Below are positions 1 to 6,434 of a DNA stretch of 6,434 nucleotides, piece by piece. A model generated the notes under the pieces. The model ran no database searches. It was not told the origin of the DNA and was given only the letters and a program-made list of their open reading frames with translations. The stretch comes from an uncultured Flavobacteriia bacterium (GTDB lineage: Bacteria > Bacteroidota > Bacteroidia > Flavobacteriales_D > Crocinitomicaceae). The DNA lies in assembly GCA_903930085.1 (NCBI GenBank), contig CAIYXD010000378.1, positions 1 through 6,434 of the forward strand. Direction: 5' to 3'. Each line of letters begins with the position of its first letter. Within the stretch, counting starts at the first letter, position 1. Made by a program: the position numbers and the translations under genes.

Positions 1-1
1 A

Positions 2-409
2 GCAAAATTTGCAGGTTTCTCTAAAATTGGAGAAAAAGTGGTGCAACACCAAGCGCGAAAATACGGAACAACAAAATTTGGATTAAACCGATTTTTAAAT
101 GGCCCTCTGGATTTATTGTCCGTTGTTTTCATGGGGAAATTCGGAAAAAAACCAATGCATTTCTTTGGAGCTATCGGAACCTTAATGTTTATAATTGGAT
201 TCGGCTTTTCATTTTATCTTGGAATACATAAATTATTTATTGATAAATCCGCGCAACTAATTGCTCAGCGCACAGAATTTTTTATCGCTCTTGCAGCAAT
301 GTTGATGGGCGTTCAGTTTTTCCTCGCAGGATTCCTTGCAGAATTGGCAGGTAGAAATTCTTCCACTCGGAATGTATATTTAGTAGAGAAAACATTGACC
401 GATGATTGA
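2..409 (+). CDS. Glycosyltransferase family 2, C-terminal membrane part (5' partial)
   Basis: The reading frame is open from the first bases of the window, so only the last 135 residues are present and the start lies upstream. The fragment opens with the end of a GT-A fold: the stretch VVQHQARKYGTTKFG (fragment residues 13-27) resembles the conserved His/Arg/Tyr-Gly segment that closes the catalytic domain of polyprenyl-phosphate sugar transferases (DPM1-like GT2). An amphipathic stretch (NRFLNGPLDLLSVVF) follows, then two hydrophobic membrane segments at about residues 53-75 and 93-116, separated by a short loop. Such enzymes usually move a sugar from a nucleotide sugar to a lipid carrier or glycan at the cytoplasmic face of the inner membrane. 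The nucleotide-binding and DXD motifs are outside the window, so donor and acceptor cannot be judged. Its stop codon overlaps the next gene by 8 bp, which suggests co-translation. The family call is fairly sure; the exact reaction is unknown. Confidence 0.8.
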   Translation, partial: AKFAGFSKIGEKVVQHQARKYGTTKFGLNRFLNGPLDLLSVVFMGKFGKKPMHFFGAIGTLMFIIGFGFSFYLGIHKLFIDKSAQLIAQRTEFFIALAAMLMGVQFFLAGFLAELAGRNSSTRNVYLVEKTLTDD

Positions 410-944
410 TCTCAATATGGATTCTTCCTGGACGTTATTTTTAGATCGGGATGGAGTAATCAATGAAAGAATCCTCCAAGGTTATGTGCGATCCATCGAA
501 GAATTTAAATTTCTACCCGATGCGCCAACGGCAATTTCCGAATTATCAAAATTGTTTCACCGCACATTTGTTGTTACCAACCAACAGGGAATCGCAAAAG
601 GATTGATGACAGAAAGTAACCTTTTGGATATTCATACTTATATGTGTTTGGAAGTAGAAAAAATTGGCGGGAAAATTGATAAATGCTATTTCGCACCAGG
701 CATGGTTTCCAAAAAAAATTCTTTGCGTAAACCAAATCCAGGAATGGCATTGATGGCGCAGCGACAGTTTGAAGGAATAGAATTCAGTAAATCTATTATG
801 GTTGGGGATTCAAATTCAGACATACTTTTTGGAAAAAATCTTGGCATGAAAACGGTTAGAATTGTAACGGTTGAGCCAATAACGGTAGAAGCAGATATTA
901 ATTTTAAAAGTTTGAAGGAATTTGTAAATTGGTTAAAAAAATGA
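402..944 (+). CDS. HAD-family sugar/histidinol phosphatase, GmhB-like, without zinc site
   Basis: This 180-residue protein shows all four HAD motifs. Motif I is FLDRDGVIN, with nucleophile D15 and acid/base D17. Motif II is VVTNQQGIA with T59. The motif III lysine is K110 in RKPNPGM. Motif IV is MVGDSNSDILFG with D136 and D140. Length and motif wording match the GmhB (D-glycero-D-manno-heptose 1,7-bisphosphate 7-phosphatase) and HisB N-terminal phosphatase group, which hydrolyse small phosphorylated metabolites in the cytosol. The loop that holds Cys-X-His...Cys-X-Cys zinc ligands in typical members reads CYFAPGMVSKKNSLRKP (residues 95-111) and keeps a single Cys, so zinc binding is not expected. 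The substrate is therefore open; a sugar phosphate is my inference from the glycosyltransferase neighbours. The start at 402 overlaps the upstream gene by 8 bp; an in-frame ATG at 417 (MDSSW) is an equally plausible start. The stop overlaps the next ATG as ATGA. Confidence 0.85.
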   Translation: MIDLNMDSSWTLFLDRDGVINERILQGYVRSIEEFKFLPDAPTAISELSKLFHRTFVVTNQQGIAKGLMTESNLLDIHTYMCLEVEKIGGKIDKCYFAPGMVSKKNSLRKPNPGMALMAQRQFEGIEFSKSIMVGDSNSDILFGKNLGMKTVRIVTVEPITVEADINFKSLKEFVNWLKK

Positions 945-1693
945 AGAAGGTCAGTCTTTTACTTATTTGGTGTGTTTCTTTTTTAAGTTTTTCACAAAAC
1001 GTGACAGATGCCAAAGGCATGAAACAAGGTGCGTGGAGTAAAACGTATCCAAATTCCTCCGATCTTCAGTACAAAGGCCAATTTAAAAACAACAAGCCAG
1101 TCGGCACTTTTACTTATTTTTATCCTTCTACTAAAGTTAAAGCAATTATCAAACACAGCGCATCAAACAACAGATCGGAAGCTTTCTATTACCATGAAAA
1201 CACCAATTTAATGAGTTATGGAATATTCAGAGATTTGAAAAAGGATTCCATTTGGTTGAATTTCACGGAAAGCGGTAAATTAAGTAATGCCGAAAGCTAT
1301 AAAAACGATCTGTTAAATGGCAAAAAAACCATTTATTTTGTCTCTGAAATAGAAAGTGGAAAATCGCCACTCGTTTCTGCAACCTGCATGTATGTCGCCG
1401 GAAAAGCAAATGGGGAATATGTAGAATATTTCAACGACGGAAATATAAAGTTGAAAGGTAATTACCTGTTAGACAAGAAAAATGGAATTTGGGAAAGCAA
1501 CCATTCCAATGGAAAACGAATGGCGCAGGAGCGCTATAAAAATGGTATGCGCCACGGCTGGTCTTATGGTTTTGATGCAAGTGGCGTTTTACTCGGTAAA
1601 GAATATTATTTCCAGGGAAATAAGCTGGAAGGAAAAGAGTTGGAGGCTAAATTGGCAGCCTTAAAACAGAAAGGAATTGATCCGAATGATTAA
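941..1693 (+). CDS. Secreted MORN-repeat / YwqK-like protein
   Basis: I place the start at the ATG at 941, whose ATGA overlap with the preceding stop is a classic coupling arrangement; the frame also has a TTG at 929, but that gives a less natural start. The 250-residue product begins with a signal peptide: two lysines, a hydrophobic core at about residues 4-17, and likely signal peptidase I cleavage between S18 and Q19. The mature part has recurring aromatic/Gly units of MORN type, such as KQGAWSKTYPN (28-38), NGEYVEYFNDGN (158-168), NGIWESNHSNGK (181-192) and HGWSYGFDASG (205-215), with weaker copies between. It ends in a charged tail (KLEGKELEAKLAALKQKG). Such repeats form extended beta-hairpin sheets and are common in exported Bacteroidota proteins of unknown role. 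Databases often call similar proteins YwqK-family antitoxins, but a periplasmic or outer-surface location makes that role unlikely here. No catalytic residues are evident. Confidence 0.8.
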   Translation: MKKVSLLLIWCVSFLSFSQNVTDAKGMKQGAWSKTYPNSSDLQYKGQFKNNKPVGTFTYFYPSTKVKAIIKHSASNNRSEAFYYHENTNLMSYGIFRDLKKDSIWLNFTESGKLSNAESYKNDLLNGKKTIYFVSEIESGKSPLVSATCMYVAGKANGEYVEYFNDGNIKLKGNYLLDKKNGIWESNHSNGKRMAQERYKNGMRHGWSYGFDASGVLLGKEYYFQGNKLEGKELEAKLAALKQKGIDPND

Positions 1694-1701
1694 TTTTTTT
1701 T
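1675..1701 (+). terminator. Weak hairpin plus T-run after the MORN gene
   Basis: AATTGAT (1675-1681) can pair with ATTAATT (1689-1695) around a 7-nt loop, giving seven pairs including one G-U, and a run of T follows to 1701. This has the outline of an intrinsic terminator, but the stem is almost all A-U and overlaps the last codons and the stop. It could at most attenuate read-through into the lipoprotein gene. In AT-rich DNA such a pairing can arise by chance. Confidence 0.2.
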
Positions 1702-1715
1702 AATTTCGAACTATC

Positions 1716-2405
1716 ATGGTTAAAAAGAGCTTTAAGTCCGTCCTTCTAATTGTTTTAGTATTGTCTGTTTTTTCGTGTAAAAAAGAACAAGTGGCCCTGG
1801 ATTTTCACTACGATTATTATGATTTAACGCCGGGAAGATATATCGATTATTCTGTGTTGGAAATTATACACGACGAGAACCAACTTATCGAACACGATAC
1901 ACTTCGCTACGAATTGAGAACATTAATTGGTGATACAATTATAGACGACGAGGGAAGAATTGCACGAAAACACCTTCGCTTCAAACGGAATAATAATTCT
2001 TTGCCATGGGTGCAAACAGATGTTTGGACAACAATTGTTGTAGATAATCGGGCAGAATTGGTAGAAGAAAATCAACGCTTGATAAAGTTGGTATTTGCGC
2101 CAACAGCAAGTAAACAATGGAATACCAATGCCTTCAATATGAATCCTGTTTTAACTGTTTTTTATTCGGACATTCACAAAAGTAAAACCATTGGTGCGTT
2201 CACTTTTGATAGTACTTTGGTTGTTGAAATTGAAGAAAATGAGACCAATGCTATTCAATACAAAAGAAAATACGAAACCTATGCAAAAGGAATTGGATTG
2301 GTCAGTAAATATTTCAAAGACCTTTCTATTGTAAATTTCGATGTTACAAATATCAAAAGTGGAAACGAGCTTTTTTATACGTGCATTGGTTTTGGAGTAC
2401 AATAA
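1716..2405 (+). CDS. Lipoprotein of unknown function
   Basis: The 229-residue protein starts MVKK and has a hydrophobic leader ending in the lipobox V18-F19-S20-C21, so it should be lipidated on C21 and held in a membrane. The sequence after the Cys is KKEQ; it does not clearly match the acidic surface-export signal described for Bacteroidota lipoproteins, so inner- or outer-membrane placement is undecided. The mature part is rich in beta-prone, acidic and aromatic stretches (LTPGRYIDYSVLEII near the start, FDSTLVVEIEENE and YETYAKGIGLVSKYF near the end). The YETYAKGIGLV segment resembles the closing strands of beta-rich lipoproteins often seen in this phylum, where an 'xx-G-hG-hV' end is frequent. 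I recognise no enzyme motif or named domain. It lies 22 bp after the MORN gene and 33 bp before the GT4 gene, on the same strand, so it may be in the same transcript, but nothing ties it to glycan synthesis beyond position. Confidence 0.75.
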   Translation: MVKKSFKSVLLIVLVLSVFSCKKEQVALDFHYDYYDLTPGRYIDYSVLEIIHDENQLIEHDTLRYELRTLIGDTIIDDEGRIARKHLRFKRNNNSLPWVQTDVWTTIVVDNRAELVEENQRLIKLVFAPTASKQWNTNAFNMNPVLTVFYSDIHKSKTIGAFTFDSTLVVEIEENETNAIQYKRKYETYAKGIGLVSKYFKDLSIVNFDVTNIKSGNELFYTCIGFGVQ

Positions 2406-2425
2406 ATCAATTTCCGCACAATTTG

Positions 2426-2433
2426 TATATTTG
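2426..2433 (+). promoter_or_regulatory. TATATTTG box just before the GT4 start (possible leaderless promoter)
   Basis: TATATTTG matches the Bacteroidota -7 consensus TAnnTTTG exactly and is the same octamer as in the secDF promoter. It ends only 5 nt before the GT4 ATG, so a transcript begun at the usual distance would start at or near the start codon. No TTG lies at the expected distance upstream; the nearest TTTG (2391-2394) is 31 nt away. It is therefore weak evidence for an internal promoter. Confidence 0.25.
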
Positions 2434-2438
2434 GAGGT

Positions 2439-3575
2439 ATGAAGATTTCTATTTTCGCAGCTTTTTATCCCTTTCGAGGTGGAATTGCACAATTCAACGC
2501 ACAATTGTTCCGGTCCCTCGAAAAGAAAAACCAAGTCACAGCATTTACATTTAAAAAGCAATATCCAGACTTTTTATTTCCTGGAACAAGCCAATTTGTG
2601 GACCCAGCGGATAATGTAGATCAAATTCCAGCAAAAAGAATCGTTAGTACGTTTAACCCTTTCACCTATTTTTCAGCAGCCAAAGCAATTCGAAATGCTT
2701 CTCCGGATATTTTTGTCACCAATTATTGGATGTCCTTTTTTGGACTGTTCATGGGGATTTTTGCACGTAGACAATCTGCACAAACGACAAATATTGCTAT
2801 TCTACATAATTTGATTCCACACGAAAAACGTTTTTTTGACGCTTGGCTAAACCGCTACTTTGTTAACCAATTTGATGCGTTTATCGTATTGTCGGAGTCC
2901 GTTGAAATGGAGTTGAAAACAGTAAAGCCAGGTGCGAAATTCATCCGATTAAACCACCCGTGGTACGATCATTTTGGCGAAGTTCTAGACAAACAGGAAG
3001 CGCGGAAGACGCTCGAAATTCATCCGGACAAAAAAACAATCTTGTTTTTTGGATTAATTCGGGAATACAAAGGTTTGGATCTTTTAATTGAAGCATTTTC
3101 GCGATTGAATGACAGCTACCAATTGCTCATCGCAGGAGAAATATACGGCAATGAAGAACGCTATCTTGCGCAAATTCAATCTTCCGTCGCGGTGGATCGC
3201 ATTCACTTTTTCAAACGCTACATTCCAGATTCGGAAGTTTCCCTGTTCTTTTCTGCCTCTGACGTTTGCGTTTTACCCTACAGATCAGCAACTCAGTCGG
3301 GAATAACAGCAGCGTCGTTTCACTTTGAAGTGCCAATTATCGCTACGGATGTCGGAGGATTGAAAGAGATTATCGGTGAGGACAAAATGGGAATAATTGT
3401 GGCGGAACCGAAGGCAGATTTGCTGGAAAATGCACTTGTTCGCTTTTTTGATGAAAATCTTTCTGAAAAATTTAAACAAAACATAAAAGACGAGAAAGAG
3501 AATAATTCTTGGTCTAAATTCGCGGAATCACTCGTTGTTTTCGCCGAGACATGTTCCAAAAATCAGATTGAATAG
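2439..3575 (+). CDS. Glycosyltransferase family 4 (GT-B fold), variant without EX7E glutamates
   Basis: The 378-residue cytosolic protein has the two-domain GT-B layout. The N-terminal (acceptor) domain opens with a beta strand and glycine loop, FAAFYPFRGGIAQFN (6-20), and includes ILHNLIPHEKRFFD and a strand reading FDAFIVLSESVE before the hinge. The C-terminal (nucleotide-sugar) domain begins at ILFFGLIREYKGLDLLIEAF (201-220), where R208 and K211 are the usual diphosphate-binding pair, followed by YQLLIAGE (227-234) and IPDSEVSLFFSASDVCVLPY (262-281). Where most GT4 enzymes have E-x7-E before the conserved Pro (P299), this one reads SATQSGITAASFHFEVP, with Ala at both Glu positions (284 and 292). 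The IIATDVGGLKEII end is standard. It should move a sugar from a nucleotide donor to a glycan or lipid acceptor, but the donor is not predictable. The start is fixed by the first strand. GGAGG sits only 1 nt before the ATG, too close for a normal Shine-Dalgarno site. Confidence 0.88.
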   Translation: MKISIFAAFYPFRGGIAQFNAQLFRSLEKKNQVTAFTFKKQYPDFLFPGTSQFVDPADNVDQIPAKRIVSTFNPFTYFSAAKAIRNASPDIFVTNYWMSFFGLFMGIFARRQSAQTTNIAILHNLIPHEKRFFDAWLNRYFVNQFDAFIVLSESVEMELKTVKPGAKFIRLNHPWYDHFGEVLDKQEARKTLEIHPDKKTILFFGLIREYKGLDLLIEAFSRLNDSYQLLIAGEIYGNEERYLAQIQSSVAVDRIHFFKRYIPDSEVSLFFSASDVCVLPYRSATQSGITAASFHFEVPIIATDVGGLKEIIGEDKMGIIVAEPKADLLENALVRFFDENLSEKFKQNIKDEKENNSWSKFAESLVVFAETCSKNQIE

Positions 3576-3627
3576 ATAAAATTGTAGCTAGATTGTTAAT
3601 AAACTTGCTAAATACATCTAATCTTTA

Positions 3628-3658
3628 TTGACTTTAATAAACGTAAATTCTATATTTG
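3628..3658 (+). promoter_or_regulatory. secDF promoter (TTG-N20-TATATTTG)
   Basis: TTG at 3628-3630 and TATATTTG at 3651-3658, separated by 20 nt, fit the Bacteroidota housekeeping promoter (-33 TTG, -7 TAnnTTTG). Transcription would start near 3665, leaving an AT-rich leader of about 30 nt before the secDF ATG at 3694, with no Shine-Dalgarno sequence. The -33 element is framed by TTTATT (3624-3629) and its inverse AATAAA (3636-3641). No convincing terminator for the upstream gene lies between 3576 and here. Confidence 0.65.
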
Positions 3659-3693
3659 CGGGCTTAATTAGATTACTAACAATATTTACGAAA

Positions 3694-6434
3694 ATGCGTA
3701 ATAAAGGATTTTTTTGGTTTTTGACGATTTTATTGACGGCAGTGTGCCTTTACCAATTATCGTTTACATGGGTTTCAAATTCTGTTGAGAATAAAGCAGA
3801 GAAGGAAGCAAATGAAAGAGTAGAAGCGCTGAAAATGGAAGCTGCTAAAACGGATAACATTGGTTACTTACCAAATAATACCTCCGTTAATTTTAAAACA
3901 CAGCCAGAAGCAGAGGAACTTGCAAAGTCTGCCTTCATCAACCAAATTTTGAAAGAAAAGTCGGACACGAAAGTTTATCCGGTATTTGGTTCTACATTCT
4001 CTGAAACGAAGAAAAGAAGTTTGGCTTTTGGTTTGGACCTTGTTGGGGGTATGAGTGTTACACTTGAAATTGCACTTCCTGAATTGGTTAAAAATTATGC
4101 CCGTAATCCACGTGATATTCAGTTCAAAAAGCCTTTTGATAGTGCGATAAGTAAATCTCAAAATGGTGGTGACTTCATTTCTATTTTCATTAAGGAGAAT
4201 AAACGAATCAACAACGGGATGCCAGTTGTTCGCTTGTTTTCTACATCTGATTTAGATGGTTTGGGTTTAAAATCATCCGATAGCGATGTGGAGAAATTCT
4301 TGAAAAACATTGCTTCTTCCTCTATGGAAGGCGTTGAGCAAATCATGAACAAACGTATCAACCAGTTTGGTGTTGCACAACCGAATATCCAAAAAGATCC
4401 TTCAAACAATAGATTGTATATTGAACTTCCAGGTGTTCAGGATGAAACTACCGTAGCAAATAAATTACAATCTACTGCAAATCTTCAATTTTTCGAAACG
4501 TATTTTCCAAGTGAACTCGGAAGCCAATGGCAACAAGCAACTGTAGTTTCAAGACAAAGTGAATCGAAAGATGTTGCTACTGCAGCTGTAAAAGATTCGA
4601 CAGATACAACAAAAGTAGAAGTGGAATCGTTGGAATCCATGACTTCTTTAGGAGGCACTCAAAAAGGCCTAGCGGATTACGTTAAACCGGCTAGCGATTA
4701 TGCTGTTGGATACGTTGATTCTGAAAACAAAAGTGCTGTTGATGCTATTTTGAAACGAGCAGACATTATTAGTATTTTCCCAGAAGATGTTCGTTTTATG
4801 TGGTCTTCGGATCTAGAACAAGTGTCGAATGATGGAAAAGAAAAAGCATTCGTTTTATATGCTATTCGCTTACCAGAAAATGGTAAAGCCAAAGTTGGTG
4901 GAAAAGACATCTCTGTGGCTTCAACTGGTTACGATGATCAGTCTGGAAAAATCACAGTAGATCTTACCATGACAGAAGAAGGTTCGGACAAATGGGCTGA
5001 AATGACTTCAGATAACGTGGAAAGAATTGTTGCGATTACAATGGATGAGGTTGTTTACAGTGCACCGCGCGTTATCAATGCAATTACAGGTGGGAAAACA
5101 CAAATTTCAGGAACATTTACAATCGAGGAAGCAAAAGATTTGTCTGGCTTATTGAACGGTGGAGCTTTGCCTGCGCCATGTGTAATTGTTGAACAAACGA
5201 AAGTTGGTCCTACGATCGGAGCGGAAAACACACGTGCTGGTTTGATTTCATTTGGTGTTGCATTACTAGTTGTATTTGCTTACATGTTCTTCTATTACGG
5301 AAAAGCAGGTTTGGTTGCCGATATTGCATTGTTGGCAAATATCATCTTTATCTTTGGTTCGTTAGCGTCCTTTGGAGCTGTTTTAACGTTGGCAGGAATT
5401 GCTGGTATCGTTTTGACAATCGGTATGGCCGTGGATGCAAATGTCTTGATTTTCGAACGTATTCGTGAAGAACTCGCAAACGGTAAAGACAAACAAGCTG
5501 CAATTGACGAAGGATACAAAAAAGCGTTGTCTTCTATCTTGGATGCAAACATTACGACTTTATTGACTGCAATTGTTTTGAAAATATTTGGTTCAGGTCC
5601 AATTGAATCTTTCGCTACAACGTTAATCATTGGTATTTTCACATCTGTTTTTGCTGCATTGGTTATTTCCCGTTTAGTATTTATCTGGATGATGAATAAA
5701 GGAATGGATATTAGTTTTGATACCAAATTGACAAAAGGAGCATTTAAAAATATCAACTTTGATTTTGTTGGAAAAAGAAAAATATTCTATGTAATTTCTG
5801 GAATCTTAATTGTTGGTTCTATTGCTGCACTTTCAACGAAGGGAATGAGTAAAAGTATTGAGTTCTCTGGTGGTAGAACTTTCGGTGTTAAATTTGATAA
5901 ATCAGCAAAATCAGAATTAGATTATTTGCGTGACAACCTTTTAAAGGTTATGCCAGGTTCTTCGATTGATTTAAAGACCAAAACCAATAATTATTTTGTT
6001 GAAATTACAACGAACTATAAATTACAGGACGAATCTGCAACAGAGGAGGTGAAATCAAAATTAAAAACAGCGTTGAACAACTGTGAAGCAAAATTAGGAG
6101 GGTTTGAAATTCTAGAATCTCGAAGTGTATCCGCTTCTGTTTCCAATGAGCTTATTTCTTCTTCTATGATTGCAGTGCTTTTATCCTTGATCATCATGTT
6201 TGCTTACCTTTTATTCCGATTCGGAAAATGGCAATACTCAACTGGAGCTGTTTTGGCTTTAGCGCATGACGTAATCATCGTTTTAGGTGCATTTGCGATA
6301 TTGAACGGAATTTTACCTTTCAATATGGATCTTGACCAAGCATTCATCGCCGCAATTCTTACTGTAATTGGTTACTCCGTGAACGATACTGTAATTGTAT
6401 ACGATAGAATTCGTGAGGATCTTTCATGGAAACA
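3694..6434 (+). CDS. secDF: SecDF fusion, protein translocase accessory subunit (3' partial)
   Basis: The frame is open from ATG 3694 to the window end (913 codons; Bacteroidota SecDF is usually about 1000 residues, so the last SecF helices are missing). This inner-membrane protein uses the proton gradient to pull Sec substrates across SecYEG from the periplasmic side. SecD half: helix 1 at about 6-28, GLDLVGG (113-119), a large periplasmic P1 region with RINQFGV (221-227), IELPG (243-247) and NGGALPAP (488-495), then five helices at about 512-668 with TIGMAVDANVLIFERIREEL (575-594), whose D581 matches the proton-path Asp of SecD. A linker (about 666-696) leads to the SecF half: a helix at 697-714, SIEFSGG (721-727, where most SecF have GxDFxGG), a periplasmic domain, ALAHDVII (855-862) and TVIGYSVNDTVIVYDRIRED (890-909), with D898 as the SecF proton-path Asp. 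Residues 283-335 form a Ser/Thr/Lys/Glu-rich insert. It has its own promoter. Identification is secure. Confidence 0.97.
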   Translation, partial: MRNKGFFWFLTILLTAVCLYQLSFTWVSNSVENKAEKEANERVEALKMEAAKTDNIGYLPNNTSVNFKTQPEAEELAKSAFINQILKEKSDTKVYPVFGSTFSETKKRSLAFGLDLVGGMSVTLEIALPELVKNYARNPRDIQFKKPFDSAISKSQNGGDFISIFIKENKRINNGMPVVRLFSTSDLDGLGLKSSDSDVEKFLKNIASSSMEGVEQIMNKRINQFGVAQPNIQKDPSNNRLYIELPGVQDETTVANKLQSTANLQFFETYFPSELGSQWQQATVVSRQSESKDVATAAVKDSTDTTKVEVESLESMTSLGGTQKGLADYVKPASDYAVGYVDSENKSAVDAILKRADIISIFPEDVRFMWSSDLEQVSNDGKEKAFVLYAIRLPENGKAKVGGKDISVASTGYDDQSGKITVDLTMTEEGSDKWAEMTSDNVERIVAITMDEVVYSAPRVINAITGGKTQISGTFTIEEAKDLSGLLNGGALPAPCVIVEQTKVGPTIGAENTRAGLISFGVALLVVFAYMFFYYGKAGLVADIALLANIIFIFGSLASFGAVLTLAGIAGIVLTIGMAVDANVLIFERIREELANGKDKQAAIDEGYKKALSSILDANITTLLTAIVLKIFGSGPIESFATTLIIGIFTSVFAALVISRLVFIWMMNKGMDISFDTKLTKGAFKNINFDFVGKRKIFYVISGILIVGSIAALSTKGMSKSIEFSGGRTFGVKFDKSAKSELDYLRDNLLKVMPGSSIDLKTKTNNYFVEITTNYKLQDESATEEVKSKLKTALNNCEAKLGGFEILESRSVSASVSNELISSSMIAVLLSLIIMFAYLLFRFGKWQYSTGAVLALAHDVIIVLGAFAILNGILPFNMDLDQAFIAAILTVIGYSVNDTVIVYDRIREDLSWK

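Noticed and set aside
38..40. GTG as the start of the first gene
   Set aside because: The frame is open back to the window edge and the upstream residues fit the end of a GT2 catalytic domain, so the gene is truncated by the window and does not start here.
929..940. TTG start 12 bp upstream for the MORN protein
   Set aside because: The ATG at 941 overlaps the previous stop as ATGA and gives a normal signal peptide; the TTG adds only LVKK-type residues.
1701..1708. TAATTTCG as a promoter box for the lipoprotein gene, with TTG at 1677-1679
   Set aside because: It has one mismatch to TAnnTTTG, a 21-nt spacing, and would start transcription at the ATG; too weak to list in an AT-rich gap.
941..2405. 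The MORN and lipoprotein genes as a toxin-antitoxin pair
   Set aside because: Both products carry export signals and neither shows toxin motifs; the idea rests only on the YwqK family name.
2433..2437. GGAGG as a Shine-Dalgarno site for the GT4 gene
   Set aside because: It is 1 nt from the ATG, too close to place the ribosome, and Bacteroidota rarely depend on such sites.
2151..2561. 136-codon open frame on the - strand across the lipoprotein/GT4 junction
   Set aside because: It is antisense to two supported genes, rich in Cys, Phe and Asn as expected for a shadow, and shows no motif.
3576..3627. Terminator after the GT4 gene
   Set aside because: The best pairing is TAGAT (3589-3593) with ATCTA (3616-3620), five A/T-rich pairs with a 22-nt loop and no T-run.
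5295..5756. 153-codon open frame on the - strand
   Set aside because: It lies wholly inside the SecD membrane region, whose + strand frame is unmistakable; the antisense product is a low-complexity shadow.

Overview
The window looks like ordinary chromosome from a Bacteroidota bacterium, probably Flavobacteriales or a close relative. The evidence is the AT-rich composition, start sites without usable Shine-Dalgarno sequences, a TTG-N20-TATATTTG promoter of the Bacteroidota housekeeping-sigma type, signal peptides ending in SFSQ, a short lipoprotein leader ending VFSC, and above all a SecD-SecF fusion with the long N-terminal and periplasmic segments common in that phylum. The placement rests on recognition from memory, not on a search.

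All six genes are on the + strand. Bases 1-3575 hold five tightly packed genes: the C-terminal end of a membrane-anchored family 2 glycosyltransferase (cut by the window edge), a HAD phosphatase of the GmhB/histidinol-phosphatase type, a secreted MORN-repeat (YwqK-like) protein, an unrecognised lipoprotein, and a family 4 glycosyltransferase. The first three are linked by short overlaps (8 bp, then an ATGA overlap). The next gaps are 22 and 33 bp, so these genes could form one transcript with weak internal signals. The two glycosyltransferases and the sugar-phosphatase-like HAD enzyme suggest a role in surface glycan or lipid-linked sugar synthesis, but no substrate can be read from the sequence.

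A 118-bp gap (3576-3693) carries the clearest promoter in the window and no convincing terminator. It drives secDF, which fills the rest of the window and runs off the 3' end after 913 codons. SecDF uses the proton gradient to help the SecYEG translocon finish moving proteins across the inner membrane. It would serve export of the two signal-bearing proteins upstream, as it would any Sec substrate, so the adjacency alone does not imply a specific link.

No RNA genes, mobile elements, CRISPR arrays or long repeats were seen, and no stretch over 300 bases lacks a gene. I found no strong candidate for a new system. The points worth a second look are family-level departures: a GmhB-like enzyme without its zinc ligands, a GT4 enzyme without the EX7E glutamates, a low-complexity insert in SecD, and possible leaderless or weak regulatory sites between the packed genes.
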